A DNA stretch of 64,000 nt, taken from assembly GCA_046757725.1 (NCBI GenBank), contig JBHHYU010000009.1, positions 1 through 64,000 on the forward strand. The letters are read 5' to 3'. The position numbers and the translations under genes are program-made. This DNA comes from JBHHYU01 sp046757725. GTDB taxonomy: Bacteria > Desulfobacterota > Binatia > UBA9968. Under the pieces are notes generated by a model, which saw nothing but the letters and a program-made list of their open reading frames with translations, did no database searches and had not been told where the DNA came from. How positions within the stretch are numbered: position 1 is the first letter of the stretch; each line of letters opens with the position of its first letter. Of this stretch, positions 52,191 to 63,836 are shown piece after piece.

Positions 52191-53201
52191 TCAGACCCGT
52201 TTACCCGGGCCGAAAACGTGGCAGGCAACTCCATGGCCATTTGCCAGGAATTCCAACTGCGGTGTGACCTTGTCACAGAGTTCTTCCCGATAAGGGCAGC
52301 GTGGATGGAAACTGCATCCCGAAGGGGGATGAACAGGGCTCGGCACGTCCCCTTGAAGAATGTCCCTCTCTCTCCCCCGGCTCGGATCAGGGATAGGAAC
52401 TGCGGAGAGCAGCGCCCGTGTGTAGGGGTGCTTCGCATCTTGGTAGATCGTCTCCCGGCGAGCGATCTCTACGATCTTGCCCAGATACATAATGGCCACC
52501 CGGTGACTGATGTGCTCAACCACCCTGAGATCGTGAGAAATAAAAAAATAGGTGAGATGCCTCTTCTCCTGCAACTCCTGGAGGAGATTAATAATCTGGG
52601 CCTGAATCGAGACATCCAAAGACGACACCGGCTCATCGGCTACGATGAACTTTGGATCTACGGCCAGGGCCCGAGCAATCCCGACTCGTTGCCGCTGCCC
52701 GCCGCTGAACTCATGGGGATAACGATCATAGTGCTCTCCGGTGAGTCCCACTTGATGCAGAAGTTCAATCACTCGGACTTTCTTTAGTTTTCCTTTAGCT
52801 AGTTTATGGATTCCCAAACCCTCACCAACAATATCGCCCACCCGCATGCGCGGGTTCAAAGAGGCATAAGGGTCCTGAAAAACGATCTGCATCTGCTTCC
52901 GCATCTCCCGAAGTGCACGCTGAGATAAACCAAGGATATTTTCTCCCTGAAAAAGGAGTTCGCCCTCCGTCGGCTCGATCAGCCTTAGAATGCTTCGACC
53001 CAAAGTGGACTTCCCGCATCCCGACTCCCCCACCAAGCCCAACGTTTCTCCTTCCTCAACAGTCAGGTTCACACCGTCTACCGCCTTGACTGCTCCCCTG
53101 CTCTTGCCGAAGAAACCGGTCCCCAGAGGGAAGTACTTCTTCAGATTTCTAATTTCCAACAGACCCATAATCTCGTGTTCGTGGTTGGTGCTCGTGTTCA
53201 C
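52191..53201 (-). CDS. oppF: Oligopeptide ABC transporter ATP-binding protein (OppF type)
   Basis: 336 residues to a GTG at 53201; ATG 53168 ([14 protein letters not shown]) is the more natural start because the extra N-terminal residues come from a short repetitive ACGA-rich stretch. Walker [16 protein letters not shown]-loop VFQDPYASL, signature [14 protein letters not shown], Walker [14 protein letters not shown], plus the C-terminal Cys/Pro-rich oligopeptide domain ([12 protein letters not shown]). It is the last gene of the opp operon. Confidence 0.93.
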   Translation of the reverse strand: MNTSTNHEHEIMGLLEIRNLKKYFPLGTGFFGKSRGAVKAVDGVNLTVEEGETLGLVGESGCGKSTLGRSILRLIEPTEGELLFQGENILGLSQRALREMRKQMQIVFQDPYASLNPRMRVGDIVGEGLGIHKLAKGKLKKVRVIELLHQVGLTGEHYDRYPHEFSGGQRQRVGIARALAVDPKFIVADEPVSSLDVSIQAQIINLLQELQEKRHLTYFFISHDLRVVEHISHRVAIMYLGKIVEIARRETIYQDAKHPYTRALLSAVPIPDPSRGRERDILQGDVPSPVHPPSGCSFHPRCPYREELCDKVTPQLEFLANGHGVACHVFGPGKRV

Positions 53202-53243
53202 GTTCGTAACTACATTAAAGACTCCCGATTACGAGAAACGGTT

Positions 53244-54209
53244 TTATGCAAAGTGGCACGCGACCCAGCGACCCTCCGCCTTTTCCAGCAGTTTCGGTTC
53301 CCCCTCTGCGCAGATGCCGCCGGCCTTTGGACATCGATCCCGGAAACGGCATCCGCTGGGCAATGCCAGCGGACTCGGCACAACCCCCGGAATGGCCTCC
53401 AGCCTATTTCTCTTTGTCTCACCTATTCCCGGGAGAGACCTTAGAAGCCCCTCTGTATAAGGATGGAGAGGGCGACTAAAGATTGCCCGGGCGCTGCTTC
53501 GCTCCACGATCTTACCGGCATACATGACGGCCACCTCATCGGTTTGCTCCGCTACCACCCCAAGGTCATGGGTGATAAGCAAGAGGGACATTGCCAACCT
53601 CTCTTGTAGCTCCCTGATCAACTCAAGGATCTGGGCCTGGATGGTCACGTCCAAAGCAGTGGTGGGTTCATCCGCTAGCAACAAACTAGGATTGCACGAT
53701 AGGGCCATAGCGATCATGACCCTTTGACGCATCCCACCGCTCAGTTGGTGGGGATAGTCATCAATCCTTGTCGCCGGATCGGCGATCCGCACCAACTGTA
53801 ACATTTCAATGACCTTTTTCCTTGTTTCCTTCTTACTTAATCTTTGATGCAGACGGATTGCCTCCCCGATCTGATTTCCGATAGTAAACACCGGGTTCAA
53901 CGAGGTCATCGGCTCCTGGAAGATCATGGAGATCTCTTTCCCACGGACCTTGCGCATTGCCGGCTCTGTTAGCTTCAAAAGATCCTGGTCCCGATAGCGG
54001 ATCTCTCCCAGCAGCACTTTTCCAGGAGGGGACGGTATGAGGCGCATGATCGAGAGAGCCGTGACACTCTTTCCACACCCCGACTCTCCCACCAAGCCAA
54101 GTGTTTTCCCTTCCTCGATCTCAAAGCTAACCCCATCCACCGCATGGATCTCTCCCTCGGGAGTAAAAAAGGATGTCCCAAGATCCTTAACCTGTATCAA
54201 CTCTGCCAT
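53244..54209 (-). CDS. oppD: Oligopeptide ABC transporter ATP-binding protein (OppD type)
   Basis: 321 residues from ATG 54209 (GGAG 9-10 nt upstream). Walker [16 protein letters not shown]-loop [11 protein letters not shown], signature [15 protein letters not shown], Walker [14 protein letters not shown], and the C-terminal oligopeptide domain with [19 protein letters not shown], whose Cys residues may hold a cluster. It pairs with OppF as the ATPase dimer. Confidence 0.95.
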   Translation of the reverse strand: MAELIQVKDLGTSFFTPEGEIHAVDGVSFEIEEGKTLGLVGESGCGKSVTALSIMRLIPSPPGKVLLGEIRYRDQDLLKLTEPAMRKVRGKEISMIFQEPMTSLNPVFTIGNQIGEAIRLHQRLSKKETRKKVIEMLQLVRIADPATRIDDYPHQLSGGMRQRVMIAMALSCNPSLLLADEPTTALDVTIQAQILELIRELQERLAMSLLLITHDLGVVAEQTDEVAVMYAGKIVERSSARAIFSRPLHPYTEGLLRSLPGIGETKRNRLEAIPGVVPSPLALPSGCRFRDRCPKAGGICAEGEPKLLEKAEGRWVACHFA

Positions 54210-54277
54210 GTGGGGTGTCTCCAACCGAGCTTTGTATACTCGCCGTTTCTACAACAAAATGTCAAGTCTGAAATGGA

Positions 54278-55255
54278 TTACCGGTTCCGCAGTCTTGGAT
54301 TGAGGGCATCGCGCATACCTTCACCCACGAGATTAAATGCCAACACAACGATAAGAATCGCCGTTCCTGGAATAAAAAAGAGCCACGGCGCATCAAAGAT
54401 GAAACTCTTGCCATCTGCAAGAATGTTTCCCCATGTCGCAAACGGGGGCTGTACCCCGAATCCGAGAAAACTCAGGGCGGACTCCGTCAAGATCGCCGTG
54501 GCCACGCTAATGGTTGCCGATACCAGCACCGGCGCAATGGCGTTGGGAACCATGTGTACAAAAATGATGCGCCGATCCGGCGATCCCACGGCCTTTGCGG
54601 CCACAACAAAATCCTGCTCCCGCAGGGATAAAAACTCAGCCCGCACAAAGCGAGCGGTTCCCATCCAACTGGTGGCGCCAATGACGATCATAATGTTATA
54701 AATGCTCGGTGGTAGTAGAGCTACCACGGTAAGGATCAGGAAGAACGTCGGAAAACTAAGCATGACATCGGTAAAGCGCATGACGATTGTGTCCACCGAA
54801 ATGAATCCCAGGCGAAGATTGCCATAGAAACCCGACAGCCCCCCAAGCAAGATACCAATAAAGGTTGAGATGCCAACAGCGACGAAACCAATGGATAGGG
54901 AAACAAACGAGCCCTGTAACATCCGGGCGAAAACATCACGCCCCAATTCATCGGTACCCAAAAGATACATGCCAAAGGTGGGGATGTCTTCATCGGGCAG
55001 AAGCTCGGATGGAGGTGAAAACGGCGCCTGAAACTTGTCCACCAACCGGACGGTTGCCGGATCGACAACCACGATCCACTCGGTCAGAGTTTTTCCGGCG
55101 ATAGCCGCAAGCAAGAGAAAAAGGAGTACGACTAATCCCGCCATGGCCAACCGGTCTTTCCTATAGATTTGCCAGAACTGCTGAAACGGAGAGCTCGCGG
55201 GGTTGATCCAAGCTGATCCCTTATCGATCACTTGACCTGCCGTGGGTTTGCTCAT
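54278..55255 (-). CDS. oppC: Oligopeptide ABC transporter permease (OppC type)
   Basis: 325 residues from ATG 55255 with GGAG 5 nt upstream; a GTG at 55261 overlaps the oppB stop. An N-terminal span is followed by a periplasmic domain with YLLGTDELGRDVFARMLQG, then five spans. The EAA-type loop is AKAVGSPDRRIIFVHMVPNAIAPVL. It forms the translocation channel with OppB. Confidence 0.95.
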   Translation of the reverse strand: MSKPTAGQVIDKGSAWINPASSPFQQFWQIYRKDRLAMAGLVVLLFLLLAAIAGKTLTEWIVVVDPATVRLVDKFQAPFSPPSELLPDEDIPTFGMYLLGTDELGRDVFARMLQGSFVSLSIGFVAVGISTFIGILLGGLSGFYGNLRLGFISVDTIVMRFTDVMLSFPTFFLILTVVALLPPSIYNIMIVIGATSWMGTARFVRAEFLSLREQDFVVAAKAVGSPDRRIIFVHMVPNAIAPVLVSATISVATAILTESALSFLGFGVQPPFATWGNILADGKSFIFDAPWLFFIPGTAILIVVLAFNLVGEGMRDALNPRLRNR

Positions 55256-55257
55256 GT

Positions 55258-56220
55258 TCACTCCAAACGGATCCGCGGGTCGGCCACGGCATAAAGGATA
55301 TCCGACAACAAAGTACCCGCCAGCGTGAGGGCAGCGGCGATGAAATTAATGGTCAAAATGACTGGAAAATCGCGGGAGAGGATCGCATCGTAAGCAAGCC
55401 TCCCCAGCCCCGGCCATGCAAAAATCTGCTCAAAAATGACGGAGCCACCAATCAAACTAGGAAGCAAGAGCCCAAACATGGTGGCAAAGGGTAAGAGCGC
55501 ATTACGAAGCGCGTGACTGTAGATCACCGTATCCTGATCAAGGCCTTTCGCCTTGGCCGTTCGCACGTAGTCCTGATTGATCACCTCCAGCATTTGAGAG
55601 CGCACGTACCGTGAGAGCACTGCGATTCCCGTCAGGGCTGACATGAAAGACGGAATGACAAGGTGCCAGATTCGATCCATACCCCGAAAGAAGGGATAGG
55701 CCTGTTCCATCCCAAAGGTCCGCATGCCGATGACGGGAACCCCGAAGGCACGCACCACCCATAGAATGACGATGTAGGAGAGGAAGAAACCCGGTACGGC
55801 AATCAACGTAAACGCTACGAAGGTTGTCCCCCGATCATACATCGATCCCCGGTGAACGGCGGCTTGAATTCCCGTCGGGAAGGAAAGCGTCCATATGATG
55901 ACGGTGGCGCATATGAAAAGCGGTAGTGAATTGAGAAAGCGTTCCCAGATTTTAGGCAAAACCGGCTGGCTATCTTTAAAAGATTTTAGCTCTCCGGTAA
56001 ACAAATCCCGCATCCAGTAGCCGTACTGAAGGTAAAGGGGGTCATCCAGATGAAAAGCCGCACGAATTTTGGCAACATCCTCAGCTTTCATACGGGGGTT
56101 TGAGGGGTCCACTTCGTTGGGTTCACCCGGTGCCAGGTGCACCACCGAGTGTGCGATGACCGAAACGATGAACAGCAACACCATACGCTGTAAAACGTTT
56201 CGAAGGATGAAAGACAACAT
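55258..56220 (-). CDS. oppB: Oligopeptide ABC transporter permease (OppB type)
   Basis: 320 residues, six spans. N-terminal MLSFILRNVLQRMVLLFIVSVIAHSVVHLAPGEP, and the EAA loop YVRTAKAKGLDQDTVIYSHALRNALLP. Its stop codon overlaps the start region of oppC. Second gene of the operon after oppA. Confidence 0.96.
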   Translation of the reverse strand: MLSFILRNVLQRMVLLFIVSVIAHSVVHLAPGEPNEVDPSNPRMKAEDVAKIRAAFHLDDPLYLQYGYWMRDLFTGELKSFKDSQPVLPKIWERFLNSLPLFICATVIIWTLSFPTGIQAAVHRGSMYDRGTTFVAFTLIAVPGFFLSYIVILWVVRAFGVPVIGMRTFGMEQAYPFFRGMDRIWHLVIPSFMSALTGIAVLSRYVRSQMLEVINQDYVRTAKAKGLDQDTVIYSHALRNALLPFATMFGLLLPSLIGGSVIFEQIFAWPGLGRLAYDAILSRDFPVILTINFIAAALTLAGTLLSDILYAVADPRIRLE

Positions 56221-56302
56221 ACTCGGTACCCTTACCCCTTGTCCGGGTGCTCCATCGGCCCACGAACGCTGAGGGATTTCCTACCCCTAATCGTATTCGG
56301 AC

Positions 56303-58402
56303 TCAAAAGGTGGGCGCAAACTCCAGCTTCTTCCACCGATTGAAGTAAAAAAAGACGTTCCCGCTTTTCGTCGGCTTAAGCTTTGAATAAGTACCGTCAG
56401 CATTGCTCATGACGATCTTTTTATCGAGCACCTGGGTGCCTAGCGCTTCATAGAGAAAGGTATAAGGCTGATCTTCGGCTATGACCTGATGCAGGCGATG
56501 CGCGAGCTTCTGCTGCACCGCATGATTATACTCTCGTCGTATGTGAACAATGAGGGCATCCGCCTTCGGATTCTTGTACCCCACAAAGTTAAGCTGGTGT
56601 GGACCGGACTGGCTGGAATGCCATATCTGATAAAGGTCCGGGTCCACTCCCATGCTCCAGCCCAAGATGACAGCATCAAAATCACCGGTATTGATAAAAT
56701 CCTGCAGGAAGACCGCCCATTCGAAGAGTTGCGTGTTGCATTTAACACCGATCCTCCGCCAATTGTTCTGTGCAATGGTCATGATTGCCTTACGGATGAG
56801 ATTCCCGTTATTGGTGACGAGATTGAATTCGAAAATCTTTCCATCCCTTTCAAGCCAACCTTCGGCGTTCTTCTTCCAACCCAGCTCCCTGAATATGCGC
56901 TGCGCTCCCTCGGGATCATACGGAACCGGCTTTACCGAACGATCGTACCACTCCGTGTTCTTGGGATAAGGGCCTGTGGTTCGCTCGCCTTCCCCGTAAA
57001 GGACGTACCTGATGATCTCGTCCACGTTAATCGCCATCCCCAGAGCCTGGCGTACGCGCCGATCCTTAAAGATCTCTCGACGATTGTTGTAACCAATATA
57101 GCTGAAGCCGAAACCCAAGCTTGAATAGGACTGGTATGCGTCGTTTCTCCTGTATCTTGCAACTTGGTGCGGCAGTGGGCTGTACGCATCCACCGCCCCA
57201 GTCCGAAATTCGACCTCCTGAGTCAATGGATCGGGTATCACCCTGTAGTAGTAGTTTTCATATTGAGGTGGGCCTTCCCAATAGTCTTTATTCTGCTTGA
57301 GGTGGATGAGTTCGTCGCTTTGCCATTCTATGAAGCTAAAGGGGCCAGTCCCGACGGGATGGCGATTGAACTCGCTATCACGCATGCCGAAGTTTTTCCT
57401 CGCAGTGTCGGACATACGACGCCTGTCCGCCTCCTGTTGTAGGGCCTCTTTGTTGAGAAGGTGCTCGGGTAAAATGCCTATGGTCCAGGCATTGATGGCT
57501 GGAGAAAACAGGCGCTTGTACACAACGCGAACGGTATAGGCATCCAAGATTTCTACCGACTTGATGGGCTCAAAATCCGAAGTACGCGGGGAGAGGTTCT
57601 TCGGATTCATAATGGCCTCATACGTAAACTTCACATCCCTGGCATCGAATCTATGGTTGTCATGGAAGCGCACACCCTTGCGTAAGTGAAATAGGATAAC
57701 CGGGTTGTGTTCCAAGAGGGGTAACAGGTTAGGAAACTGTGCTCGAACCGATTCTCGTTTATTTGCAGGGGAGACCTCAATCCATTTGTTCAACGGCAGG
57801 GCCTTTTCGTAGTCGGCGCCCAGGATGGGCTGGAGCCGGCTGAAAAAATCCTGATCGACTCGCTTAAGAGAAAACTTCAGTCGCTCAGGCACCTGGATAC
57901 GAACCTCGACAGGAACAGGCTTTCCGTCCTTCCCCGCTATGGTGAGTTTCGCGGTCCGATTCTCCGGAGGCAGCAGACGCACCTCGGTAACCAACCCCTT
58001 AACCTCGTCGGCCCCATCCTTGGCCATTGCCTTCTTGATACGCCTTTCCAACTCAGGCGCTGTGACCGGAGTACCCCCTGGAAAGTGAGCCTTCGGATTG
58101 ACTAGGAGATACGTCGCCTCCTCGATGGTCCAGTCGGTAGCCAAGCGACCGCGGAGGTTGAGATTTTCATCAAGATCCAGCAGGCCTTCAAAGACAAGAC
58201 CTGCGATTCGGCTACTCGCGGAATCTGAATTAAGAATAGGGTTCAGTATTTTTGCATCCCCGATGGACGCCTCAATGAACTCTCTGATGCGCCCGGGGTT
58301 GCCTGTCGTCTGACTCTCGTAGGTCGGTACCCAAGAGTAAGACTGCAGGAGCCCCACGATCAAGAGGGTGGGTGCAAGGATCAGAAACCATTTGAGTTTC
58401 AT
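56303..58402 (-). CDS. oppA: Large peptide-type ABC substrate-binding protein (OppA/SBP family 5)
   Basis: 699 residues, longer than classical OppA (about 540). N-terminal signal or anchor LILAPTLLIVGLLQSY. The SBP5 motif FIEASIGDAKILNPILNSD...AGLVFEGLLDLDENL is at about 42-80, and GVRFHDNHRFDARDVKFTYEAIMNP near 245. An insert of about 100 residues (about 90-235) not usual in the family sits between them. It binds peptides or similar ligands in the periplasm. It heads oppABCDF, 82 bp before oppB. Confidence 0.92.
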   Translation of the reverse strand: MKLKWFLILAPTLLIVGLLQSYSWVPTYESQTTGNPGRIREFIEASIGDAKILNPILNSDSASSRIAGLVFEGLLDLDENLNLRGRLATDWTIEEATYLLVNPKAHFPGGTPVTAPELERRIKKAMAKDGADEVKGLVTEVRLLPPENRTAKLTIAGKDGKPVPVEVRIQVPERLKFSLKRVDQDFFSRLQPILGADYEKALPLNKWIEVSPANKRESVRAQFPNLLPLLEHNPVILFHLRKGVRFHDNHRFDARDVKFTYEAIMNPKNLSPRTSDFEPIKSVEILDAYTVRVVYKRLFSPAINAWTIGILPEHLLNKEALQQEADRRRMSDTARKNFGMRDSEFNRHPVGTGPFSFIEWQSDELIHLKQNKDYWEGPPQYENYYYRVIPDPLTQEVEFRTGAVDAYSPLPHQVARYRRNDAYQSYSSLGFGFSYIGYNNRREIFKDRRVRQALGMAINVDEIIRYVLYGEGERTTGPYPKNTEWYDRSVKPVPYDPEGAQRIFRELGWKKNAEGWLERDGKIFEFNLVTNNGNLIRKAIMTIAQNNWRRIGVKCNTQLFEWAVFLQDFINTGDFDAVILGWSMGVDPDLYQIWHSSQSGPHQLNFVGYKNPKADALIVHIRREYNHAVQQKLAHRLHQVIAEDQPYTFLYEALGTQVLDKKIVMSNADGTYSKLKPTKSGNVFFYFNRWKKLEFAPTF

Positions 58403-58571
58403 CGGGGGTTACTCTCAAACGTGACCCGCAGATTTACATCATGAGTTACGGAATCCGTTCTCGGCCGGCCACGAAAAGTTCCCTTTGCTAGACGAGACGT
58501 CTGATAGACTCCTTCTCCAGGTAAGAAGGCAACGGAGTTTGCTGGAATAGGGTTTATCGCCTGCCCGGTAC

Positions 58572-59402
58572 CTACCCACCAAGAGACTCCAGGGGAAGCT
58601 CTTTTACATGATCCGGCTTCTTTTGCGCAAAGAGCGATGCGGGGAGAGAAACGTTCACTTCCGGCTCTTGGTAAAGGATTTCGTAGCGCCTCTCTTCGTC
58701 ATTAGAGGCCTCCAGAGCAATCTTTAAGGGAAACGCACCGGCAGGCGTCGAGTAGAAATCGGAGAAAGAAGCGTTCAACTCCAACTCCGACTCGGGGTCC
58801 GAACGCTCCCACAGTATCGGGATATTCAGGGTAGGGTGAAAAGTGACCGCTTCGCTCCCCCCTGTTTTATTTTCCCTGTAGAGGGTATTTCCCTCTCTCT
58901 TCCAACGGCCCCGAAGTTCGACCGGTGGTAACCCCAACAGAAGGGCCGTGATCTCCTTTAACTCCAGAGGGATCCGGGTGTAACGCAGAAGATTTTCCTT
59001 GGAATTCCTGCCACGATAAAAAAGACCCTGCCGTAAATGATACCCGGTGACTTCATTCGCATCTACGGTCACAATCAGGAGTGCACCCAGGGGAGAGAAC
59101 GTTTCCAAGCGCATTCTGTCAGGCCGGTGGATAAGAACGGCTTCCTGAAACGCTCCCTTTTCTTCCTTACTCCAATAACGGACTTTCGCCAGCGCCCGGA
59201 GCGACCGAAACCGATCGGCCCTTTGAGAAAGGCTCCTAGCAAGATCGCCGGGAAATCGACTCTGAGGAGTGATGGTTTCCGGCACCGTGGTTACCGGTGC
59301 TACCCCCGGACCGCAGCCTAGAATCCCGATTAGAATTCCCACAAGGATAAGGCCATCTTTTCCTATTGGGCCAGCGCGACTCTCCCGCCCCGGCAGTTTC
59401 AA
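58572..59402 (-). CDS. Outer-membrane-type lipoprotein, DUF4292/LolB-like
   Basis: 276 residues. The lipobox GILGC gives Cys30. The mature part has the long curved beta-sheet pattern of LolA/LolB-like proteins: RSLRALAKVRYWSKEEKGAFQEAVLIHRPDRMRLETFSPLG is the segment seen in DUF4292 and LolB. It probably sits in the outer membrane and helps lipoprotein insertion. It overlaps the TPR lipoprotein gene by 4 bp, so they act as one unit. Confidence 0.82.
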   Translation of the reverse strand: MKLPGRESRAGPIGKDGLILVGILIGILGCGPGVAPVTTVPETITPQSRFPGDLARSLSQRADRFRSLRALAKVRYWSKEEKGAFQEAVLIHRPDRMRLETFSPLGALLIVTVDANEVTGYHLRQGLFYRGRNSKENLLRYTRIPLELKEITALLLGLPPVELRGRWKREGNTLYRENKTGGSEAVTFHPTLNIPILWERSDPESELELNASFSDFYSTPAGAFPLKIALEASNDEERRYEILYQEPEVNVSLPASLFAQKKPDHVKELPLESLGG

Positions 59403-61150
59403 ATCGCCTTCTCCAGGTGTTGGATCTTTTCCCGAATCCTTTCTGACTGCTCCTTTTCTTTGGATCTCTTCAGGGCCTCATGATAGTGTTCTAACGCGTT
59501 GCTGCGTTTACCGGCCTTCTCGTATGCATCCCCGAGATGTTCCATAATGGTAGGGTCATCCGCGGTCAGATTCACCGCCTTCTTGAGTTGTTCCACTGCC
59601 TTTTCATAATCACCTTTTTGGAAATAGACCCACCCCAGGCTGTCGATATAAAAACCGTCGTTGGGAGCCAGCTTCAGAGCTCTACGAACGAGACTCTCAG
59701 CCTCGTCCAGATGCAGACCCATTTCGGCCCAGGTGTACCCCAGGTAGTTGAGGGCGGCCGCATTTTTCGGGTTAAGTTCGATCGCCTTTTTCATATGCTC
59801 AATAGTCTTCTCTTTGTTTTTGCTCTCATCATAGAGCGCCCCTAATTGAAAATGGGCACGATCATTATCGGGATCCAGAGATACCACCTTTTGCAAGGTT
59901 TCGACGGCCTTGGGAAAATCCTTGGCTTTACGGTACAGGGACGCCAAGAGTCCTAGGATGTCCTTATGATCGCCTTTTTTCTGTAATGCCGCTCGGACTG
60001 CTTTGATGGCCTTTTGGATCTGGTTCAGCCGATCATAGAGATAGGCCAGTTGAACATGGGCATCCGTGAAATATTCACTTTTCTTCTGAACCCGGGAAAA
60101 CTCCTCTACGGCCCGCTCATATACCTTCATTGCACCATAGGTGGAGCCGAGATAATAACGGACCCGATCATTATCGGGTTCAACCGCGAGGACCAGGTTA
60201 AACTCTGTGGCCGCACGCTCAAAATCGCCTTTTTCATAATAGATAAGACCGATCTTCGTTCTCGTCTCCCGAGGATCCGTCTCGATGTCTTCGAGTTTCT
60301 GAAACTGCCCAAGGGCCTCATCCAGCTTGTTCTGTCCTACGTACAGCTTGCCCAGCCTTTTTCTCGCCCACACATCCTTAGGGTTTCCCTGAAGGAGCGT
60401 TCGATAAGTCCGGATGGCATCCTCGACCTTCTCTTCGAGCTCGTAGACCAAAGCCAGGTCCATGAGGACTGCTTTGGACTTGGGATTCAGTTCAAGCGCC
60501 TTGCGGTAACTTTTCTCTGCTAATGCGTAGTGCCGACCCTTGGCCTGGACGCGCCCGAGATAGTAGTATCCAAGGAGGGATCTGGGATTGAGCGTCGTGA
60601 GATGCTTTAGGTTCTTCGTGGCCTTTTCATAATCTTCCAACTTGAGGTAAAGCGCTCCCAAATAGAGAAGGGCCTCTTGATTATTGGGGTCGATCCTGAG
60701 CACTTCTCCGTACTCTCGGACCCCCTTCTCCTCGTCTTCCACGGAGGCGTAGAGCCCCGCCAGAAGTAGATGGTTCTCTAATCCCTCGGGTTCGAGACGG
60801 GTGGCCTCTTTGGCCTCCTGTAAAGCCTTTTTCAGGTCACCCACACGGACATACACCGTGGCGAGGCGGAAACGTAAGTAGGCATCGGAAGGGTTGGCTT
60901 GGACGGCTGCGCCAAATACCCGGATCGCCTGTCTGAACTTGCCCTCCCCCAGTAGTACCTGCCCTTTGACGAAGTCGCCGAGGGCCTTCGCCTCTCCCGG
61001 GATCCCGACCTTTTTGTCCGGACCAAAGGTAGTCCCGGTGTCACCGGCTTGCGCAATGGGCGGTCCTTTTAATTTTAATTTCGGCACATAGGAGGTGCAA
61101 GCAGACAAGAAAGCTAAGAAAACAACAGGCAAAAAGCGACAAGAGACCAT
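59399..61150 (-). CDS. TPR-repeat lipoprotein
   Basis: 583 residues from ATG 61150 (MVSCRFLPVV). Lipobox FLSAC, then a tandem array of about a dozen 34-residue TPRs over nearly the whole length (for example AEKSYRKALELNPKSKAVLMDL and AIEHMKKAIELNPKNAAALNYLG). The protein probably forms a scaffold on the outer membrane's inner face together with the LolB-like lipoprotein encoded next. A start at 61168 would lie inside the predicted promoter. Confidence 0.88.
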   Translation of the reverse strand: MVSCRFLPVVFLAFLSACTSYVPKLKLKGPPIAQAGDTGTTFGPDKKVGIPGEAKALGDFVKGQVLLGEGKFRQAIRVFGAAVQANPSDAYLRFRLATVYVRVGDLKKALQEAKEATRLEPEGLENHLLLAGLYASVEDEEKGVREYGEVLRIDPNNQEALLYLGALYLKLEDYEKATKNLKHLTTLNPRSLLGYYYLGRVQAKGRHYALAEKSYRKALELNPKSKAVLMDLALVYELEEKVEDAIRTYRTLLQGNPKDVWARKRLGKLYVGQNKLDEALGQFQKLEDIETDPRETRTKIGLIYYEKGDFERAATEFNLVLAVEPDNDRVRYYLGSTYGAMKVYERAVEEFSRVQKKSEYFTDAHVQLAYLYDRLNQIQKAIKAVRAALQKKGDHKDILGLLASLYRKAKDFPKAVETLQKVVSLDPDNDRAHFQLGALYDESKNKEKTIEHMKKAIELNPKNAAALNYLGYTWAEMGLHLDEAESLVRRALKLAPNDGFYIDSLGWVYFQKGDYEKAVEQLKKAVNLTADDPTIMEHLGDAYEKAGKRSNALEHYHEALKRSKEKEQSERIREKIQHLEKAI

Positions 61151-61158
61151 TATTAAAA

Positions 61159-61187
61159 TAATTAACACACCTCTCTTGGAGCGTCAA
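61159..61187 (-). promoter_or_regulatory. Promoter of the TPR lipoprotein gene, possibly leaderless
   Basis: TTGACG (61182-61187 complement), exactly 17 bp, TAATTA (61159-61164 complement). The expected transcript start near 61152 nearly coincides with the ATG at 61150, and no ribosome site is visible. Confidence 0.55.
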
Positions 61188-61313
61188 TCAAGCGCCTTTT
61201 CTTCTCTTCTCCATCGTCTCCTTTTATGCTAGTTTTTTCAAGGTCTCAGCCATCGGCCCCTAGCATTCAGCCTAACCGTGCATGCCTGTCCAAAGCCGAT
61301 TGATGATAAGTGA

Positions 61314-63350
<2,037 letters not shown>

Positions 63351-63527
63351 TGACTTGCCCTTCTTGGATAAGCCCGAACCTCTCTCAAAACCGGAGTCGC
63401 CAAGTCAAAGGCAAGGGGAAGGCTTTATAAGGCCTCACAGCGACGCGTATGAGATCGTACCTGATAATGCGAGCCTGACGCGACAACGCAAAAAAACGAA
63501 CGATCTACCTGCCGAAGAAGAGACAGA

Positions 63528-63836
63528 CTACCAACGATTGTGAGAGGTCGATCTCCCCCCACCTCTCCCACCTTGCGGAACGCGAGGCTGCTGCGGACGT
63601 GCCTCACTGACCACCAGGGTTCTCCCCTCAAATTCGGCTCCGTTGAGCGCTGCAGTGGCCCGCTCCGCCTCCTCGTTGGATCCCATCTCGACAAAACCGA
63701 AGCCTTTGGACCGGCCACTGTATTTATCCGTGATGACTCTCGTGTCCATGACCGAGCCGTGTTGAGAAAAGAGCTCTTGAAGCTTTTTCTCTCCTACTGA
63801 GTAGGCAAGATTCCCCACGTATAGCTTCGCTCCCAT
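63528..63836 (-). CDS. RRM-domain RNA-binding protein (Rbp-like)
   Basis: 102 residues. A single RRM with RNP2 KLYVGNLAY (about 4-12) and RNP1 SKGFGFVEM (about 43-51), followed by a short Gly/Arg/Ser-rich tail. These small proteins, common in cyanobacteria and several other phyla, bind RNA in the cytosol and are often cold-induced. The ATG follows an AAAGGAGGGT site. It converges with ligA. Confidence 0.94.
   Translation of the reverse strand: MGAKLYVGNLAYSVGEKKLQELFSQHGSVMDTRVITDKYSGRSKGFGFVEMGSNEEAERATAALNGAEFEGRTLVVSEARPQQPRVPQGGRGGGRSTSHNRW

Noticed and set aside
63355..63543. 62-codon frame directly after ligA
   Set aside because: No ribosome site, low-complexity Pro/Ser/Glu content and no recognisable family; it overlaps the end of the convergent RRM gene.
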